DNA of 64,000 nucleotides from Streptomyces filipinensis (GTDB taxonomy: Bacteria > Actinomycetota > Actinomycetes > Streptomycetales > Streptomycetaceae), in assembly GCF_014649495.1 (NCBI RefSeq), contig NZ_BMTD01000028.1, forward strand, positions 1 to 64,000. Direction: 5' to 3'. The notes under the pieces were generated by a model that saw only the letters and a list, made by a program, of their open reading frames with translations, was not told the DNA's origin and did not search any database. This document shows positions 53,158 to 60,934 of this stretch, one piece after another (position 1 is the first letter of the stretch; each line of letters begins with the position of its first letter). Both the position numbers and the translations under genes were made by a program.

Positions 53158-53238
53158 AACAACTGTTCTCTGGAATTGAAAAGCCGTGGAGCGCGCTAGA
53201 GTAGAAGTCAGTGAACAACTGTTACTACAACTGTTCAC
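53158..53238. promoter_or_regulatory. Triple operator-like repeats between TetR gene and small membrane genes
   Basis: AACAACTGTT occurs at 53158-53167 and 53214-53223, and ACAACTGTT at 53227-53235. AACA-AC-TGTT is itself palindromic. The last two copies sit inside a 28-nt inverted repeat (GTGAACA at 53211-53217 with TGTTCAC at 53232-53238). The first copy lies 12 nt from the TetR start codon, placing binding sites over both divergent promoters. Confidence 0.65.
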
Positions 53239-53291
53239 CGAAACTTCACACCGGCCCGATACGAGGTATCCCGGAGGGGGGATTCGATCCC

Positions 53292-53459
53292 ATGCTGTTC
53301 CTCGTCGCCGCACTCATGCTGCTCGGTGTCGTGCTGGGCACCGTCGCCCACGCGCCGCTGACCGTCACCGCCGTCGTGGCCGCCGTCATCGCCGTGTGGC
53401 TGGGCGTCTTCGCGATCCGCGAGCGCCACGGCCGCCGGCGCCGTACGCCGGCCAACTGA
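53292..53459 (+). CDS. 55-aa small membrane protein
   Basis: A 55-residue protein with two hydrophobic segments (about 2-20 and 24-42) and an Arg-rich C-terminus (RERHGRRRRTPAN), predicting a hairpin in the membrane with basic cytoplasmic end. The ATG at 53292 has a GGAGGGGGG stretch about 10 nt upstream; the frame opens earlier but homology and site favour this start. It is the first gene under the TetR-type operators. Function unknown. Confidence 0.7.
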   Translation: MLFLVAALMLLGVVLGTVAHAPLTVTAVVAAVIAVWLGVFAIRERHGRRRRTPAN

Positions 53460-53506
53460 CCGTCCGCCACGACTTCCAGCACCACGACTTCCAGGAGCTG
53501 AGCACC

Positions 53507-53785
53507 ATGCAACTCACCGCACCGGTCACCAGCCGCAACGACGCCCGGCCGACCGCCCGCGACGCCGACGGCATGGCTGTGGCGTCCTTCATCCTCGGCC
53601 TTCTCGGCCTGCTCGTCCTCAACATCTTCCTCGGTCCGATCGCCATCGTCCTGGCCGCGGTCTCCCTCTGGCGCGGCACCGCCCGCCGCGGCCGCGCCCT
53701 CCTGGGCCTGACGCTGGGTGTCGCCGACCTGGCCGTCCTGGCCGTCGCGATGGAGGTCTCCCACACACTGTCGTGGAGCCTGTGA
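53507..53785 (+). CDS. DUF4190-like small membrane protein
   Basis: A 92-aa protein. Residues 22-60 (GMAVASFILGLLGLL, then a second helix with GPIAIVLAAVSLWRG) match the DUF4190-type membrane domain common in actinobacteria; a third helix follows (about 66-85). AGGAG about 8 nt before the ATG at 53507 fixes the start. It lies 47 nt after the 55-aa gene, so both likely share the TetR-controlled promoter. Function unknown. Confidence 0.78.
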   Translation: MQLTAPVTSRNDARPTARDADGMAVASFILGLLGLLVLNIFLGPIAIVLAAVSLWRGTARRGRALLGLTLGVADLAVLAVAMEVSHTLSWSL

Positions 53786-54072
53786 CGCCCGGCGACACCG
53801 CCTGACCCAGCCGGACCCCGAGGACGACGGGGCAGCCGGCCGACGGCCGAGCGCAGGCGACCCCACCGCCTCCGCCTCCGCCGCCACGGCCCCGACGCCG
53901 TCGTCGCCCACGCCCCCGTCACCACCGCCGTGCGGCAGCCGGACCGCCACGTCGTGAGGCGGCGCCGGGCACCTCGCCGGCAGGCCGAAGTGCGGCCCGA
54001 GCAGGGCGCTCCCGGCCAAAGGGACCTCGCAGCCGAGGCGAGCGGGAGAGGCGCCGTAGAATCGGCGTCACC
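53786..54072. other. Intergenic stretch before the cysteine desulfurase gene
   Basis: These 287 nt contain no supported gene; short frames on both strands show Pro/Ser or Arg runs typical of non-coding high-GC DNA. The only signal I see is the -10-like hexamer TAGAAT at 54057-54062. Confidence 0.5.
54057..54062 (+). promoter_or_regulatory. -10-like TAGAAT just before the cysteine desulfurase ATG
   Basis: TAGAAT ends 10 nt before the ATG at 54073, and no Shine-Dalgarno sequence is present. Transcription would begin at or within a few bases of the ATG, giving a leaderless or nearly leaderless mRNA. I cannot identify a matching -35 box. Confidence 0.4.
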
Positions 54073-55242
54073 ATGGCTTACCTCGACCACGCCGCGACAA
54101 CCCCGATGCTCCCGGAGGCGGCAGAGGCCCTGACCGCCCGGTTGAGCATCACGGGCAACGCATCCTCCCTCCACGCATCCGGCCGCCAGGCACGCCGCAC
54201 GGTCGAGGAATCCCGCGAATCCCTCGCGGAAGCGCTCGGCGCCCGCCCCAGCGAGGTCGTCTTCACCTCGGGCGGCACCGAAGCGGACAACCTCGCCGTC
54301 AAGGGCCTGTACTGGTCCCGCCGCGCCGCCGACCCGGCCCGCACCCGCGTCCTGGCCAGCCCCGTCGAGCACCACGCCGTCCTCGACGCCGTCCACTGGC
54401 TCGGCGAACACGAGGGCGCGACGGTCGAGTACCTCCCCGTCGACTCCTACGGCCGCGTCCACCCCGAGACGCTGCGCGAGGCCGTCGCCCGCAACCCCCA
54501 CGACGTCGCCCTGGTCACCGTGATGTGGGCCAACAACGAGATCGGCACCATCCTGCCGGTCCGTGAACTCGCCGACGTGGCCGCCGAGTTCGGCATCCCG
54601 ATGCACGCCGACGCGGTCCAGGCCCTCGGTCAGGTCCCGGTCGACTTCGCTGCCTCCGGCCTCGCCGCGATGACCGTCTCCGGCCACAAGATCGGTGGCC
54701 CGTACGGCATCGGCGCGCTGCTGCTCGGCCGTGACCACACCCCCGTGCCGGTCCTGCACGGCGGCGGCCAGGAGCGGCACGTCCGCTCGGGCACCCTCGA
54801 CGTCCCGGCGGTCGCCTCCTTCGCCGTCGCGGCCAGGCTCGCCACCGAGCGCCGCGCGTGGTTCGCCCGGGAGGTCGGCGCCCTGCGCGACCGGTTGATC
54901 GACGCCGTCCGTACGGCCGTACCGGACGCCATACTCGGCGGCGACCCCGCGTCCGAGGGCCGGCTGCCCGCCAACGCGCACTTCACCTTCCCCGGCTGCG
55001 AGGGCGACTCCCTGCTGCTCCTGCTGGACGCCCAGGGCATCGAGTGCTCGACCGGATCCGCCTGCACCGCGGGCGTGGCCCAGCCCAGCCATGTGCTGCT
55101 CGCCACCGGCGCCGACCCGGACCTGGCCCGCGGCACCCTGCGCTTCTCCCTCGGTCACACCTCCACGGAGGCGGACGTCGAAGCGGTCGCCGAGGCGATC
55201 GGCCCGGCGGTGGAGCGGGCGCGGGTGGCGGGGCTCAGCTGA
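54073..55242 (+). CDS. Cysteine desulfurase (IscS/NifS class)
   Basis: A 389-aa PLP enzyme taking sulfur from cysteine as a persulfide. PLP Lys206 lies in SGHKIGGP; the persulfide Cys331 lies in STGSACTAG on the class I mobile loop. YLDHAATTP marks the N-terminus. It lies 1 kb before mnmA, which needs persulfide sulfur for tRNA 2-thiouridine; with the SUF system presumably elsewhere, this copy probably serves tRNA thiolation. The mRNA is likely leaderless (TAGAAT 10 nt before the ATG). Confidence 0.95.
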   Translation: MAYLDHAATTPMLPEAAEALTARLSITGNASSLHASGRQARRTVEESRESLAEALGARPSEVVFTSGGTEADNLAVKGLYWSRRAADPARTRVLASPVEHHAVLDAVHWLGEHEGATVEYLPVDSYGRVHPETLREAVARNPHDVALVTVMWANNEIGTILPVRELADVAAEFGIPMHADAVQALGQVPVDFAASGLAAMTVSGHKIGGPYGIGALLLGRDHTPVPVLHGGGQERHVRSGTLDVPAVASFAVAARLATERRAWFAREVGALRDRLIDAVRTAVPDAILGGDPASEGRLPANAHFTFPGCEGDSLLLLLDAQGIECSTGSACTAGVAQPSHVLLATGADPDLARGTLRFSLGHTSTEADVEAVAEAIGPAVERARVAGLS

Positions 55243-55527
55243 GACCGGGGCGCGAACGGACGCCCGGGCGCACGAAAACGACCTACGAGGCGGGTTCCCT
55301 TCGCCGGTATTGTCCGGATCAGGTGATGGGGGTCGCCGTCTGGTCCAGTCCTTGCGACCTTTCGGCCTCTCAGCCCGAGCGTCGATGTCGGCACCAGCGG
55401 AGAAGGTGTACCTCTCGTTGAAGAGATCATGTATCTCTCGCTGACGTCGGCTACTCCGCTTGAACTCCCTCACTCGTCCCGTAGGTCTTCTCACAGGATA
55501 AATCCGCCTCTGCCGGACAAAAAGGGG
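55243..55527. other. Lower-GC convergent intergenic region with an orphan ORF trace
   Basis: These 285 nt separate two gene ends and are visibly lower in GC than their surroundings. On the minus strand a GTG at 55494 opens a frame (VRRPTGRVREFKRSS... to about 55255) using AGA, CCT, GGA and GAT codons that neighbouring genes avoid. It then runs without stop into the antisense of the desulfurase gene. No domain is recognised. It may be a remnant of acquired DNA or simply non-coding. Confidence 0.35.
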
Positions 55528-56157
55528 CTAGACCTTGATTTTTTTCAGATATCGCTCCCAGTCCCAGTGCGGCCCCGGATCGGTGTGGTCCGTCCCCGGC
55601 ACCTCCACGTGCCCGATGATGTGCTCGCGGTCCACGGGTATGCCGTAACGCCCGCATATCGCCGCCGTCAGGCGCGCCGAGGACGCGTACATGGCGTCCG
55701 TGAAGGAGGACGCGTCGTCCACGAAGCCCTCGTGCTCGATGCCGACACTGCGTTCGTTGTACGCGCGGTTGCCCGCGTGGAAGGCCACGTCCAGCTCCCG
55801 GATCAGCTGGGTGATCCGGCCGTCCCTGCGCACGATGTAGTGCGCCGCCGCACCGTGCGCCGGGTCCTGGAACACCTTCACCGCGCTCGCGTAGCCGCCC
55901 TGGGTGACATGGATGACGACCCGGTCCACGGAGTAGTCGTCCGGCCGGTCCGCGCGCCGGTAGTTGGCCGGGGAGGCCGGCACCCAGCGCGCCCCCCGGA
56001 AGTCCACGGCCCCCGCCACCCGGGGCTTCTCCACCCCCGGCAGCCGCCACCACAGGTGCTTGAGCTCGTCACGGGCCAGCGCGGCCGTGCCCACGGCGGC
56101 CGCCACGCCGCCGACGAGCAGGGCCCGCCGCCCCAGCCGCCGATCCGCGTCGCTCAT
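55528..56157 (-). CDS. Tat-exported N-acetylmuramoyl-L-alanine amidase (Amidase_2)
   Basis: A 209-aa protein. RRLGRRALLVGGVAAAVG is a twin-arginine signal without a lipobox. The Amidase_2/PGRP domain (about 60-205) has zinc His in VVIHVTQG and HVEVPGTDHTDPGPHWDW, and the Glu-containing VGIEHEGF. It cleaves the amide between muramic acid and the stem peptide. The ATG at 56157 is divergent from mnmA. Its 3' side is the unusual lower-GC intergenic region. Confidence 0.9.
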   Translation of the reverse strand: MSDADRRLGRRALLVGGVAAAVGTAALARDELKHLWWRLPGVEKPRVAGAVDFRGARWVPASPANYRRADRPDDYSVDRVVIHVTQGGYASAVKVFQDPAHGAAAHYIVRRDGRITQLIRELDVAFHAGNRAYNERSVGIEHEGFVDDASSFTDAMYASSARLTAAICGRYGIPVDREHIIGHVEVPGTDHTDPGPHWDWERYLKKIKV

Positions 56158-56258
56158 GTCCTCCCCTTCCGCCTCCGGCCGCCCGCGTCGCGCCCCCTGT
56201 GATCGTCAACGGACATCCGGCGGTCCCGGTTCCCGCGGCCCCGTACCCTGGAAGGGCT

Positions 56259-57383
56259 ATGACTGAGACCCCGCAGCGCCCCCTCCGCGTCCTCGCCGCC
56301 ATGTCCGGTGGAGTCGACTCCGCCGTCGCCGCCGCGCGCGCCGCGGAAGCCGGCCACGACGTCACCGGCGTCCACCTCGCGCTCTCCGCGAACCCGCAGT
56401 CCTTCCGGACCGGCGCGCGGGGCTGTTGCACCATCGAGGACTCGCGTGACGCCCGCCGCGCGGCCGACGTCATCGGCATCCCCTTCTACGTCTGGGACCT
56501 CGCCGACCGCTTCCGCGAGGACGTCGTCGAGGACTTCGTCGCCGAGTACGAGGCCGGCCGCACCCCCAACCCCTGCCTGCGCTGCAACGAGAAGATCAAG
56601 TTCGCCGCGCTGCTCGACAAGGCCCTCGCCCTCGGCTTCGACGCGGTGTGCACCGGCCACTACGCCAAGGTGCTCGTCCGCGAGGACGGCTCCCGCGAGC
56701 TGCACCGCGCCTCCGACATGGCCAAGGACCAGTCGTACGTGCTCGGCGTGCTGGACGAGAGGCAGCTCGCCCACGCCCTGTTCCCGCTCGGCGACACGGT
56801 CACCACCAAGGACGAGATCCGCGCCGAGGCCGAGCGCCGGGGACTGGCCGTGGCCAAGAAGCCCGACTCGCACGACATCTGCTTCATCGCCGACGGCGAC
56901 ACCCAGGGCTTCCTCGCCCGCAGGCTGGGCAAGGCCGAGGGTGACATCGTCGACGAGTCCGGCGCCAGGCTGGGCACGCACGAGGGCGCGTACGGGTTCA
57001 CCATCGGTCAGCGCAAGGGCCTGCGCATCGGTACCCCGGCCCCCGACGGCAAGCCCCGCTACGTCCTCGACATCTCCCCGGTCACCAACACGGTCACCGT
57101 CGGCCCCGCCGCCGCCCTGGACGTCACCGCCCTCACCGCGATCAAGCCTCGCTGGTGCGGCACCGCCCCGACCGGCCCCGGCACCTACACCGCCCAGCTG
57201 CGCGCCCACGGCGGCGAGAGCGAGGTCACCGCGGAACCGGTCGGCGGCGAGCTGCGCGTGACCTTCACCGAGCCGGTCCGCGGCGTCGCCCCCGGCCAGG
57301 CGATCGTCCTGTACGACGGCACACGTGTGGTGGGTTCGGCGACGATCGCGTCGACCACACGCGCGACGGCCGCGGCGGTGTAA
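56259..57383 (+). CDS. mnmA: tRNA-specific 2-thiouridylase MnmA
   Basis: A 374-aa enzyme thiolating U34 of Lys, Glu and Gln tRNAs. The ATP-pyrophosphatase loop AMSGGVDSAVAA opens the protein; catalytic Cys residues lie in NPCLRCNEKIKF and later SHDICFIADGD, the latter typical of MnmA. The ATG at 56259 (TETPQRPLRVLA) is the family's start. Sulfur probably comes from the cysteine desulfurase encoded 1 kb upstream on the same strand, though the divergent amidase gene lies between them. Confidence 0.96.
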   Translation: MTETPQRPLRVLAAMSGGVDSAVAAARAAEAGHDVTGVHLALSANPQSFRTGARGCCTIEDSRDARRAADVIGIPFYVWDLADRFREDVVEDFVAEYEAGRTPNPCLRCNEKIKFAALLDKALALGFDAVCTGHYAKVLVREDGSRELHRASDMAKDQSYVLGVLDERQLAHALFPLGDTVTTKDEIRAEAERRGLAVAKKPDSHDICFIADGDTQGFLARRLGKAEGDIVDESGARLGTHEGAYGFTIGQRKGLRIGTPAPDGKPRYVLDISPVTNTVTVGPAAALDVTALTAIKPRWCGTAPTGPGTYTAQLRAHGGESEVTAEPVGGELRVTFTEPVRGVAPGQAIVLYDGTRVVGSATIASTTRATAAAV

Positions 57384-57412
57384 CCGGTCCCCGGTCCGGG
57401 TGCGACCGGCTC

Positions 57413-58195
57413 CTACTCCGTCAGGAACGCGGCCAGGACCGGCCCGAGCACGTCCGGCTCCACCATGTGGGTCTGCCCCGCCAGCTCGCTGTACGCGCCC
57501 TCGGGCACCGCCCTGGACACCTCCCGGGACGCCTCGCGCATCCAGTCCGGGCTCGCCCCGCCCGCGACCACCAGCACGGGCACGGAGATCGCGGCGAGCC
57601 GGTCCCGGGGCAGCAGCCCGTCGCCCATGACCGTGTCGTCGTAGGCGAGGCTGGGCGCGACGGCCTCCATACCGGCCCACATCGGCGACTGGCGGGCGCG
57701 CTGGATCATCTCCTCGGCCAGGCCCGTCAGCCGGAGGAACAGCTCCACCGCGTCCCCGCGCCGGCCGTCCGCGAGGGCCTTGTTCAGCTGCTCCTTGTAC
57801 GCGGCCTCCCGCTCGGCGCCACCGGGCAGGAAGTCGGTGTACGGCACCTCGTAGACGGCGGCACGGACGGCCGGCAGCCCCCTCGCCACCGCCTGGAGCA
57901 CCAGCGCACCGCCCGAGGAGACCCCGAACAGCGCCGCCTCGCCCCCCACGGCGTCGAGCAGCGCGGCCAGGTCCTCCACCTCGCGTTCGACCGCGTACGG
58001 CTTCGTGTCACCGCTCTCCCCGCGGCCCCGGCGGTCGTAGACGACGGCGGTGCAGCGGTCAGCGAGCCGCTGGGCCAGGGGTGCCACGGTGCCGCCGGTG
58101 GACATCGCGCCGCTCACCAGGATCACCGTGGGCCCCTGGCCGATCACTTCGTACGCGAGGGACGTGCCGTCGCGGGAAGTCGTCTTCTTGTCCAT
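57413..58195 (-). CDS. Alpha/beta hydrolase
   Basis: A 260-aa single-domain hydrolase. The nucleophile Ser is in GVSSGGAL, the oxyanion region in LVSGAMSTGG, the acid around VAGGASPDW and the His in AGQTHMVEP, so the Ser-Asp-His triad appears complete. YDRRGRGESGD is the usual strand-3 motif. It probably acts on small esters or lactones; no pathway context is given by the neighbours. It converges with mnmA after a 29-nt gap. Confidence 0.87.
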   Translation of the reverse strand: MDKKTTSRDGTSLAYEVIGQGPTVILVSGAMSTGGTVAPLAQRLADRCTAVVYDRRGRGESGDTKPYAVEREVEDLAALLDAVGGEAALFGVSSGGALVLQAVARGLPAVRAAVYEVPYTDFLPGGAEREAAYKEQLNKALADGRRGDAVELFLRLTGLAEEMIQRARQSPMWAGMEAVAPSLAYDDTVMGDGLLPRDRLAAISVPVLVVAGGASPDWMREASREVSRAVPEGAYSELAGQTHMVEPDVLGPVLAAFLTE

Positions 58196-58232
58196 GCCCG
58201 TGCAGACTGCCGCACCGGCATCGACTCATCGC

Positions 58233-58556
58233 TTACGACACGTCGGTTTCGTAGAAGCAGAAGTGATCCCTGATCGCGGCGACGTCCGGCTTCGGCTCCG
58301 GGTACGCCCACACGAGATCCGGCGCGTCCGGCAGCGACCAGTAGGACGCCGTGCCCTTGAAGGGGCAGACGGTGTGCGTGTCGGAGGGGGTGAGCAGATC
58401 GACGCGTACGTCCTCGGCCGGGATGTAGTACCGCGCCGGGCAGCCCGTCTCGCGCAGCACCAGCGGCCGGTCGGTCTCGGCCAGCACCTGGTCGCCGTGC
58501 ACCACGCGCACGTGCCGCTCTTCTTCGTCGATGGTGATGGTGTGTCCTCGGGTCAT
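58233..58556 (-). CDS. DUF427 domain protein
   Basis: A 107-aa protein with the DUF427 fold signatures RVVHGDQVLAETDRPLVLRE, RYYIPAEDV and CPFKGTASYW, ending DHFCFYETDVS. These small beta-rich proteins are widespread in actinobacteria with no established role. The ATG at 58556 is the conserved start; the frame continues upstream to 59192 only as a GC artefact across the LOG-like gene. It lies between the hydrolase gene (same strand) and the divergent LOG-like gene. Confidence 0.85.
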   Translation of the reverse strand: MTRGHTITIDEEERHVRVVHGDQVLAETDRPLVLRETGCPARYYIPAEDVRVDLLTPSDTHTVCPFKGTASYWSLPDAPDLVWAYPEPKPDVAAIRDHFCFYETDVS

Positions 58557-58634
58557 ACCGGGACAGCACCGGCGGGCCCGTGCTTCTTCCCGCGTACGGC
58601 GGACACCGCGGGGGCGGGCCGTACGGTAGGGGAC

Positions 58635-59174
58635 ATGAACATCTGCGTCTTCCTGTCCGCCGCCGACCTCGACGAGCGGTACACGCGTCCCGCGCGCGAG
58701 TTCGCGGAACTGCTCGGCGAGGCCGGTCACACCCTGGTGTGGGGCGGTTCCGACGTCGGTCTGATGAAGGTCGTCGCCGACGGGGTGCACGAGGCCGGAG
58801 GCAGACTGCTGGGCGTGTCCGTGGAGTTCCTCGCGAACAAGGCGCGGCCCGGCACCGACGAGATGGTCATCGCCGCCGACCTCGCCGAACGCAAGAAGCT
58901 GCTGCTGGAGAAGGCCGACGCCGTGGTGATCATGGTGGGCGGCACCGGCACGCTGGACGAGGCCACCGAGATCCTGGAGCTGAAGAAGCACGGCCGCACC
59001 GAGAAGCCGGTCGTGCTGCTGAACACCGCGGGCTTCTACGACGGGCTCCAGCAGCAGTTCCGCCGCATGGAGGACGAGGGTTTCCTGCCACGCCCGCTGT
59101 CCGAACTGGTCTTCTTCGCCGAGGAGCCGGCCGGGGCCCTGGCCTACCTGGAGAAGCAGGCCAGCGAGCGCTGA
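58635..59174 (+). CDS. LOG-family nucleotide phosphoribohydrolase-like protein
   Basis: A 179-aa lysine-decarboxylase-like/LOG protein, the fold that releases cytokinin bases or cleaves nucleotide monophosphates. The nucleotide loop LVWGGSDVGLMKVVADG is intact and ERKKLLLEKAD supplies the Arg/Lys pair. The hallmark PGGxGTxxE is VGGTGTLDE here, keeping Gly-Gly, Thr and Glu but losing the first Pro. Activity is likely retained. ATG at 58635; GGGGA sits too close to be a good ribosome site. Confidence 0.85.
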   Translation: MNICVFLSAADLDERYTRPAREFAELLGEAGHTLVWGGSDVGLMKVVADGVHEAGGRLLGVSVEFLANKARPGTDEMVIAADLAERKKLLLEKADAVVIMVGGTGTLDEATEILELKKHGRTEKPVVLLNTAGFYDGLQQQFRRMEDEGFLPRPLSELVFFAEEPAGALAYLEKQASER

Positions 59175-59181
59175 TGCGAGC

Positions 59182-59880
59182 ATGGCGGGCATGGCTACTC
59201 ATGTGATCACCGGGGCCGGATCCGGTATCGGCGCGGCCCTCGCCCGCCGTCTGCACGCGCGCGGGGACGCACTCGTGCTGCACGCGCGCGACGCGGGCCG
59301 CGCGAAGCAACTGGCGGCCGAGTTCCCCGGCGCCCGCACCCTGGTCGGCGACCTCGCGGACCCGGACAAGCTGTCCTGGGCGTTCTCCCACCAGACGCTG
59401 CCCGACCGGGTGGACTCCCTGCTGCACATCGCCGGCGTCGTCGACCTGGGCGAGGTCGGCGACCTGACCCCCAAGGCCTGGCGCCACCAGCTCAACGTCA
59501 ACCTGATCGCCCCCGCCGAGCTGACCCGGCACTTCCTGCCCCAGCTGCGCGCGGCCCGCGGCCATGTGATCTTCGTCAACTCCGGCGCCGGTCTCAACGC
59601 CCACGCCGGCTGGTCCGCGTACGCCGCCTCCAAGCACGGCCTGAAGGCCCTCGCCGACTCCCTGCGCCAGGAGGAGCACGCGAACGGCGTCCGGGTCACC
59701 TCGGTCTACCCCGGCCGCACGGCCAGCCCCATGCAGGCCAAGGTCCACCAGCAGGAGGGCAAGGAGTACGACCCCGCGCGGTGGATCGACCCCGAGTCGG
59801 TCGCCACGACGATCCTCATGGCCCTGGACCTCCCGGCGGACGCGGAGGTCAACGACCTGACGGTCCGGCCGGGGCGCTGA
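59182..59880 (+). CDS. Short-chain dehydrogenase/reductase
   Basis: A 232-aa classical SDR. The cofactor loop THVITGAGSGIGAAL, LHIAGV as NAG-like motif, catalytic Ser in FVNSGAG and YAASK with the active-site Tyr/Lys are all present. The residue after strand 2 (LVLHARDAGR) suggests NADPH. Two starts are possible, ATG 59182 and ATG 59191; the second matches the typical N-terminus (ATHVITGAG). It begins 7 nt after the LOG-like gene, so the two are probably co-transcribed. Confidence 0.9.
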   Translation: MAGMATHVITGAGSGIGAALARRLHARGDALVLHARDAGRAKQLAAEFPGARTLVGDLADPDKLSWAFSHQTLPDRVDSLLHIAGVVDLGEVGDLTPKAWRHQLNVNLIAPAELTRHFLPQLRAARGHVIFVNSGAGLNAHAGWSAYAASKHGLKALADSLRQEEHANGVRVTSVYPGRTASPMQAKVHQQEGKEYDPARWIDPESVATTILMALDLPADAEVNDLTVRPGR

Positions 59881-59911
59881 CCCCGGCCCCCGGGTTCCGT
59901 AGGCTTCCCTG

Positions 59912-60919
59912 GTGAGCGAAAACAGCCAGTTCAGGTTCGCCGGGGCCACCGGTGTCGGGTCCATGCCCGGTGACGACGCCCGCGAGGCGGCCAAGACCGT
60001 CACCGGCAGCTTCGAGGACTTTCCCTTCCTGCCCGAGCTGCCCGCGCGCGGCCCCGGCGCCGACATGATCGGCCGCACCGCGGGGATGCTCGTCGAGCTG
60101 TACGCGCGCGTGGAGCCCAGCGGCTGGCGGATCGGTGACCGGCCGGGCCGGGACACCAGGCGGGCGCGGTCCTGGCTGCGGGAGGACCTGGACGCCCTGG
60201 AGGAGTTCACCCAGGGATACGAGGGCGATCTCAAGGTGCAGGCGGTCGGCCCGTGGACGCTGGCCGCCGCGCTGGAGCTGAAGAACGGCGAGGCCGTGCT
60301 CTCCGACGCCGGTGCCTGCCGTGATCTCGCCGCCTCGCTCGTGGAGGGCCTGCGGCTGCACCTCGCGGAAGTGCGGCGCCGGGTGCCGGGCGCCCGGCTC
60401 GTCCTCCAGCTCGACGAGCCCTCCCTCACCTCCGTCCTGCGCGGGCAGGTCCGCACCGCCAGCGGCTACCGCACCCACCGGGCCGTGGACCGGCAGGTCG
60501 TGGAGGCCACCCTGCGCGAGGTCGTCACGGCCCAGGACGGCGGACCGGTGGTCGTGCACTCGTGCGCGCCCGACGTGCCGTTCGCGCTGCTGCGGCGGGC
60601 CGGCGCCGCCGCGGTCTCCTTCGACTTCGCCCTGCTCACCGAACGTGATGACGACGCGATCGGCGAAGCCGTCGAGGGGGGCACGCGGCTGTTCACCGGT
60701 GTCGTGAGCGGCACTCAAGGGCCATTGTCAGACCCTGCCGGTAGCGTCATGGGTGTCAGGACGCTGTGGCGCAGGCTGGGTCTGCACCCGGGGCTGCTCG
60801 CGGAGGCGGTCACGGTGACCCCGGCGTGCGGGCTGGCGGGAGCTTCCCCCGCCTACGCACGCCAGGCGCTCGCCCACTGCGCCCGGGCGGCGAGATCCCT
60901 CGCTGACAACCCAGAGTAA
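59912..60919 (+). CDS. MetE C-terminal-like (cobalamin-independent methionine synthase) protein
   Basis: A 335-aa protein resembling only the catalytic half of MetE. GATGVGSMPG opens the barrel; zinc ligands are suggested by VVHSCAPD (His, Cys) and VTPACGLAG (Cys). It lacks the N-terminal MetE duplication, like archaeal core MetE proteins, so the methyl donor is uncertain. The GTG at 59912 follows the SDR gene by 31 nt. ligA starts 15 nt downstream, suggesting co-transcription. Confidence 0.85.
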   Translation: MSENSQFRFAGATGVGSMPGDDAREAAKTVTGSFEDFPFLPELPARGPGADMIGRTAGMLVELYARVEPSGWRIGDRPGRDTRRARSWLREDLDALEEFTQGYEGDLKVQAVGPWTLAAALELKNGEAVLSDAGACRDLAASLVEGLRLHLAEVRRRVPGARLVLQLDEPSLTSVLRGQVRTASGYRTHRAVDRQVVEATLREVVTAQDGGPVVVHSCAPDVPFALLRRAGAAAVSFDFALLTERDDDAIGEAVEGGTRLFTGVVSGTQGPLSDPAGSVMGVRTLWRRLGLHPGLLAEAVTVTPACGLAGASPAYARQALAHCARAARSLADNPE

Positions 60920-60934
60920 CGGGAGGACGACACG

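Noticed and set aside
53386..55494. A 702-codon minus-strand frame antisense to the cysteine desulfurase gene
   Set aside because: Only its first 80 codons lie outside a proven gene; the rest mirrors the desulfurase and a small membrane-protein gene. I kept the outer part only as a possible remnant.
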